Assembly: GCA_014904985.1 (NCBI GenBank)
Contig: MU129468.1
Coordinates: forward strand, 1 to 11,587
Length of the DNA: 11,587 bases
Reading direction: 5' to 3'
From: Hydnum rufescens UP504
Lineage: Eukaryota > Basidiomycota > Agaricomycetes > Cantharellales > Hydnaceae
Made by a program: the position numbers and the translations under genes. The notes beneath the pieces were generated by a model, which did not search any database, was not told the origin of the DNA, and was given only the letters and a program-made list of their open reading frames with translations. This document shows, piece by piece, positions 8,700-11,587 of this stretch (within the stretch, counting starts at the first letter, position 1; each line of letters begins with the position of its first letter).

Positions 8700-9275
8700 G
8701 CCGCAATGGCCTGTATCTTTTCCACATTGGTGGACAGGCCCAGACGTGACACCTTTTGTCCTAAAAGTTGTATACTTTGATACCCTACATGACACTTGTG
8801 GGGCGCCAGCGTAATTCCAGACCTTTTAATGGCCTCAAGGACCATACCAATATGGTCGAGATGCTCATCAAAGGTTCTTGAGTAGACCACGATATCGTCG
8901 ATGTATACCAGTGTGAATATCCACAGGTAGGGGGCTAAGATTTCCTGCATGACATGTTGGAAAATCGGGGGGCCATTCCTCCATCCGAAGGGCATTCTTG
9001 TGAATTGATGCAACCCCCGATGTGTCCTCATGGCAGTGTAGGGTTGAGAGGTACTATCAAACTCCAGTTGGGTGAACCCGGCTAGTGCATCGAAAGAGGA
9101 CAGATATTGTGCCCCAGAGAGCACTTGTAAAATGTTACTTTGCCATGGTATCGGGAACTGGTCGGGTATGGTGGCGGCGTTCAGCCTCCTCCAATCGACA
9201 CAGAGTCGGTCCTTGCCATTTTTGTGTACGATCAAAACTGGGGCTCCCCAAGGGCTGTTTGATGGTTCAATTACC
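8700..9275 (-). other. reverse transcriptase domain
   Basis: Ty3/Gypsy RT blocks are seen in order: LKQGVIEPSNSPWGAPVLIV, then DRLCVDWRRLNAAT, SSFDALAGFTQLEF (first catalytic Asp), RMPFGWRNGPPIFQHVMQ, and YIDDIVVYS with the catalytic Asp pair at 8894-8899. SITLAPHKC-like and LGQKVS blocks follow. The domain copies the element RNA into cDNA inside the virus-like particle. No stop or shift falls in it, so this part of the element is intact. Confidence 0.95.
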
Positions 9276-10279
9276 CCCTGCTTCAACCACAAGTCCAACT
9301 GTTTATCGATGAGCTCCCTTTTAGCAGGAGAGGCAATGTACAGTGCGGATGAGATAGGCTTGGTACCAGGGACTAGTTTGATGTGCACTTTGGTAGGGTG
9401 CTTGCCCAATCGTATGTCAAATCTGAAAGCCAGTTCATGCCTCCGTAATACTTCATAGAGGCATACCTGCTGCTCGGTAGCCAGGGAGGGGTCCACATCG
9501 ATCAGGCTCTCCAAATCTTGGGACTTTCGTTCTGTGGTATCACCCATCTCAGCAGTCTTCGGACCTTCTCCAGTGAACTCCTGGGAGTCCGCACCAGTGG
9601 TCTCCTGGGGGCTCCTGGGACGATCCTTGGGGCCCATTTGGTTCAAGTCTTGTTTACTGAGCGATCCCTCTACAAGTGTGCGAATGAATAGGGCCTTTCA
9701 TTCAAACCATTCCCTGTCTTCCGGGCTCAAGTCGGACTCCTTGCTGAGACATTGGAGGGGATCGAGCATGTGTCCCACCACTTCCCCTTTGCATAACAGT
9801 TTAGGCAAGGAAGAAGGGTTCGCAATAGGTAAAGTTAGGTCCTTTGCTGTGTCCACTATACAGTCGACCAAGGCTAGGAAACTGTGACTACCCCTCCATA
9901 TTATTTGTTTCTCGATTAGATGTAGTCCGCTGTAATGGTCATAGTCTCCTTTAACCCGTACTTGGGCCACATGTCCTCCGGGAATACAAGTATCTTCCAG
10001 GGCCACAATCTTCCCTGTACCCATTTTCCTTCTTCCCGGGGTGATGGTGCCCGGTCCTTTCTTGGGAACAGCTTTGTTGCATGGGACATCTACTGATTGC
10101 CAGGAGGCGATGAAGGTTTCCTGATCTCTCGTAGTATGGCTAGCCGGGATTTGGTGTTCGCTGTCTCCCACTTGCCAGTAGGCTTCATGTTTGGGTCTCA
10201 TGGTATGGAGTTGCCAGGCCCGGTGCATATCCTCACTGATTAAGAGGTTAGTGTTCATTCCGTCGACAACATAGGCTTC

Positions 10280-10540
10280 GACTCCTTGGAGTAGTATGGG
10301 CCCCAATTGACTACGAAAATACAGATTGAGTGTAACATATCCTAGACACTTGGCTTCCCCAGTAAGGTGCAGTAGTCTCAGTTTTAACCCTTGCTTAATT
10401 GCCGGGCCTTGTTCCTTCAGGGCCTTCAGACACTTGGCTGACACTAAGGTGGCTGCGGCTCCCGAGTTGGCAACCACTTCAATCATGGGACCGTTCACAT
10501 CATTGACACAACATTGCAACTTGAAAGCATCCATTCCCAG
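10280..10540 (-). other. retropepsin-like aspartic protease domain, catalytic Asp replaced by Asn
   Basis: The segment IEVVANSGAAATLVSAKCLK lies between the zinc knuckle and the reverse transcriptase, where Gypsy elements carry their protease. The family active site is D-S/T-G-A. Here the first residue is Asn, codon AAC on the - strand (10466-10468). Downstream hydrophobic YVVDGMNTNLLISED matches the region that normally carries the I-L-G element before the second half of the fold. A GAC-to-AAC change at GCC-GAC is a CpG transition. With the catalytic Asp lost, this copy should be unable to process its polyprotein. Confidence 0.7.
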
Positions 10541-10882
10541 GCTGGCTAGTCCTGGGGGCCTTTTTACCATAGGCTCTGGAGCATACACTTCTTCAGGGGA
10601 GTCATGTGTCCTTTCAATGTTTAGGTCGGGGGCAGATCCACCCTCACCAGGGACAACATAGCAAGCAATTCCCTCTAGGGACAATTCATCAGGTACAGTA
10701 AACAGAATGTCAGTTTCTTCGTCCTCTTCCTCACTACTAAGAGCTTCGTGGGCGGCTACCATAGTGGCCTGGTAGACCTCTTCTGATCCTGAAGTCATGG
10801 CAATGTAGGCCTTACAGTAGGCTACATCACATCTAGTACTCATAGTCGGTTTGGCTCGCTTTGGATCCTTTTTGTAGGAACC

Positions 10883-11280
10883 GCAGTCGTAATCATAGTG
10901 CAGTTCGCTTCCACAATGTCGACATGGCCGAATGGGTTTCCTTTTAGACCTTATGTCACTGGGCTCGTACATGTAACTCGGTTCAAGTGAACTTGAACTG
11001 GCCATCATGGCGGGCAAACGGTACCAGCTTCATTGAAGATCCTCATGTACTTGACGTATCACCTCATTGGCTATGTCCTCGGTCTGTCATGAATTGGAAA
11101 GGTTCGATATGGCCAAAAGGGCATCCTCTTGGTCCTTAACTTGAGAACAGGGCGTCCGTGTCGTGGCAAAGGTCCACATCCACGTAGGCTCTCCAGGATG
11201 GTGGGGCGTGTTCCATAAGGGTACCCACTTCCAGGGAATCGAATGCAGGATCAGGTATATCAGGCGGCGGGTGCAATACT
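10883..11280 (-). other. gag C-terminal remnant with CCHC zinc knuckle (nucleocapsid)
   Basis: CRHCGSELHYDYDC at 10883-10924 fits C-x2-C-x4-H-x4-C, the retroviral-type zinc knuckle that binds the element's RNA during packaging. It is preceded by basic RSKRKPIRP. Further upstream are helical QTEDIANEVIRQVHEDLQ and, in a different frame, PPSWRAYVDVDLCHDTDALF, which resembles the end of a gag capsid region. Two TGA codons (11087-11089, 11030-11032) and a shift near 11140-11150 break it. Most of a typical gag N-terminus is not present before the tandem repeat at 11371, so this is a 5'-truncated gag. Confidence 0.7.
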
Positions 11281-11300
11281 CGGCAGCATAACAGGGCAAC

Positions 11301-11370
11301 TACAAATACCCTTCAAGGCCCTATTTTAATGTATGAAACCCCCCCTTGAAGGGTCTGGGGATATCAGGTT
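11301..11370. other. short non-coding junction with inverted repeat
   Basis: ACCCTTCAAGG at 11308-11318 and CCTTGAAGGGT at 11344-11354 form perfect 11-bp arms around a 25-nt A/T-rich then C-rich loop. The stretch lies between the gag remnant and the tandem array. It may be the leader or LTR remnant of the retroelement, but no second copy is visible to prove this. Confidence 0.45.
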
Positions 11371-11587
11371 ATTACCTACTACAGAGAATCCAGAATTACC
11401 TGCTACAAAATGCAGATCACCTACTAGAGGACCTTGATCACCTACTATGAGATGCACATTATCTACTATGGGGGATCCAGATCACCTACTACAAGAGGGA
11501 AGTTATCTGCTATACAGGATTCAGATCACCTACTACAGAAGGCAAATCACCTGCTATGGGATGCAGGTTACCTACTATGGGATGTGA
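11371..11587. repeat. 21-24 bp minisatellite array, running off the window
   Basis: The core A-C/T-C-T-A/G-C-T-A recurs at 11374, 11398, 11419, 11440, 11461, 11484, 11505, 11528, 11549 and 11570. Spacings are 24, 21, 21, 21, 23, 21, 23, 21 and 21. A rough unit is TCACCTACTAYRRGATGCAG. Ten diverged copies are present and the array continues beyond the right edge. The unit carries stops in the frames checked, so it is not coding. Unit size and degeneracy fit a minisatellite beside or inside a retroelement end; it is not a CRISPR array. Confidence 0.85.

Larger units (their letters stand above)
5184..11299 (-). pseudogene. gag-pol polyprotein of the Ty3/Gypsy element, interrupted
   Basis: A single reading frame links the open stretches from 11299 leftwards to 6515. 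It is interrupted only by TGA at 11087-11089, 11030-11032, 9698-9700, 7352-7354, 6983-6985 and 6515-6517. It then stays open through the first half of the chromodomain, shifts at the A6 run (T6 on the + strand, 6287-6292), and runs to a TAG at 5184-5186 with one further TGA at 6018-6020. Gag, protease, pol and chromodomain are thus one translational unit, as in many fungal Gypsy elements. The polyprotein would normally be cut by its own protease into capsid/nucleocapsid, protease, RT-RNase H and integrase. Arg fits the local context at every TGA (for example YWKSM*KDV in the integrase HHCC domain, YFDT*LAMSTS in its core). Upstream of about 11140 a better gag-like reading (HAPPSWRAYVDVDLCHD) lies in another frame, indicating one more shift. 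Confidence 0.85.
5184..11300 (-). mobile_element. Ty3/Gypsy LTR retrotransposon (chromovirus type), degenerate copy lacking recognisable LTRs
   Basis: Read right to left, the domain order is gag remnant with zinc knuckle, protease, reverse transcriptase, RNase H, integrase and chromodomain. Integrase downstream of RNase H is the Ty3/Gypsy (Metaviridae) order, and the C-terminal chromodomain marks the chromovirus branch common in fungi. Seven in-frame TGA codons and at least two frameshifts interrupt it, so it cannot move on its own. Outer limits are set by the coding region only. No LTR pair, primer binding site or polypurine tract could be assigned. The 5' side is short for a full gag and abuts a tandem repeat array from 11371. 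Confidence 0.88.

Noticed and set aside
8266..8814. Open frame of 182 codons on the + strand
   Set aside because: It lies antisense to conserved RT and RNase H motifs and its protein shows no domain-like character. It is a shadow of pol.
11371..11587. CRISPR-like array of short repeats
   Set aside because: The conserved core is only about 8-10 bp, there are no unique spacers of uniform length, and the setting is eukaryotic.

Overview
The window looks like repeat-rich, decaying DNA from a filamentous basidiomycete, most likely an Agaricomycete. Supporting signs are two short introns (about 58-60 nt) with GTAAGT donors, eukaryotic promoter-like spacers with no ribosome binding sites, and a Ty3/Gypsy chromovirus-type retroelement. 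The species cannot be named from the sequence alone.

Left part, + strand. Positions 1-1953 hold the 3' portion of a broken gene whose 5' end lies outside the window. It encodes a Pro/Ser/Arg-rich N-terminal region, a degenerate 7-residue (18-21 nt) coding repeat, one intron (991-1048) and an unrecognised globular C-terminal region. Two in-frame TGA codons and several one-base shifts break it. A spacer of about 360 nt follows. Positions 2318-4910 hold a second broken gene: a Ser/Thr-rich, then acidic N-terminus, a helical middle region, one intron (3961-4020) and a polar C-terminus. Four frameshifts interrupt it, most of them explained by loss of one base from a short G or C run. I recognise neither protein family.

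Right part, - strand. Positions about 5184-11300 are one Ty3/Gypsy retroelement polyprotein read leftwards. In order it has a gag remnant with a CCHC zinc knuckle, a retropepsin-like protease whose catalytic Asp is Asn, reverse transcriptase with YIDD, RNase H, integrase (HHCC plus D,D35E) and a chromodomain. After that comes an in-frame extension of about 330 residues that I cannot assign. Seven in-frame stops, all TGA, and at least two frameshifts make this copy non-autonomous. No matching LTR pair is visible. The 5' side runs into a 21-24 bp tandem repeat array that continues past the right edge.

The retroelement converges on the second + strand gene, with about 270 nt between their 3' ends. 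All nine in-frame stops across the three broken genes are TGA, which fits CGA-to-TGA decay by CpG deamination. I see no sign that the + strand genes work together with the retroelement. The most unusual item is the long unassigned extension after the chromodomain.
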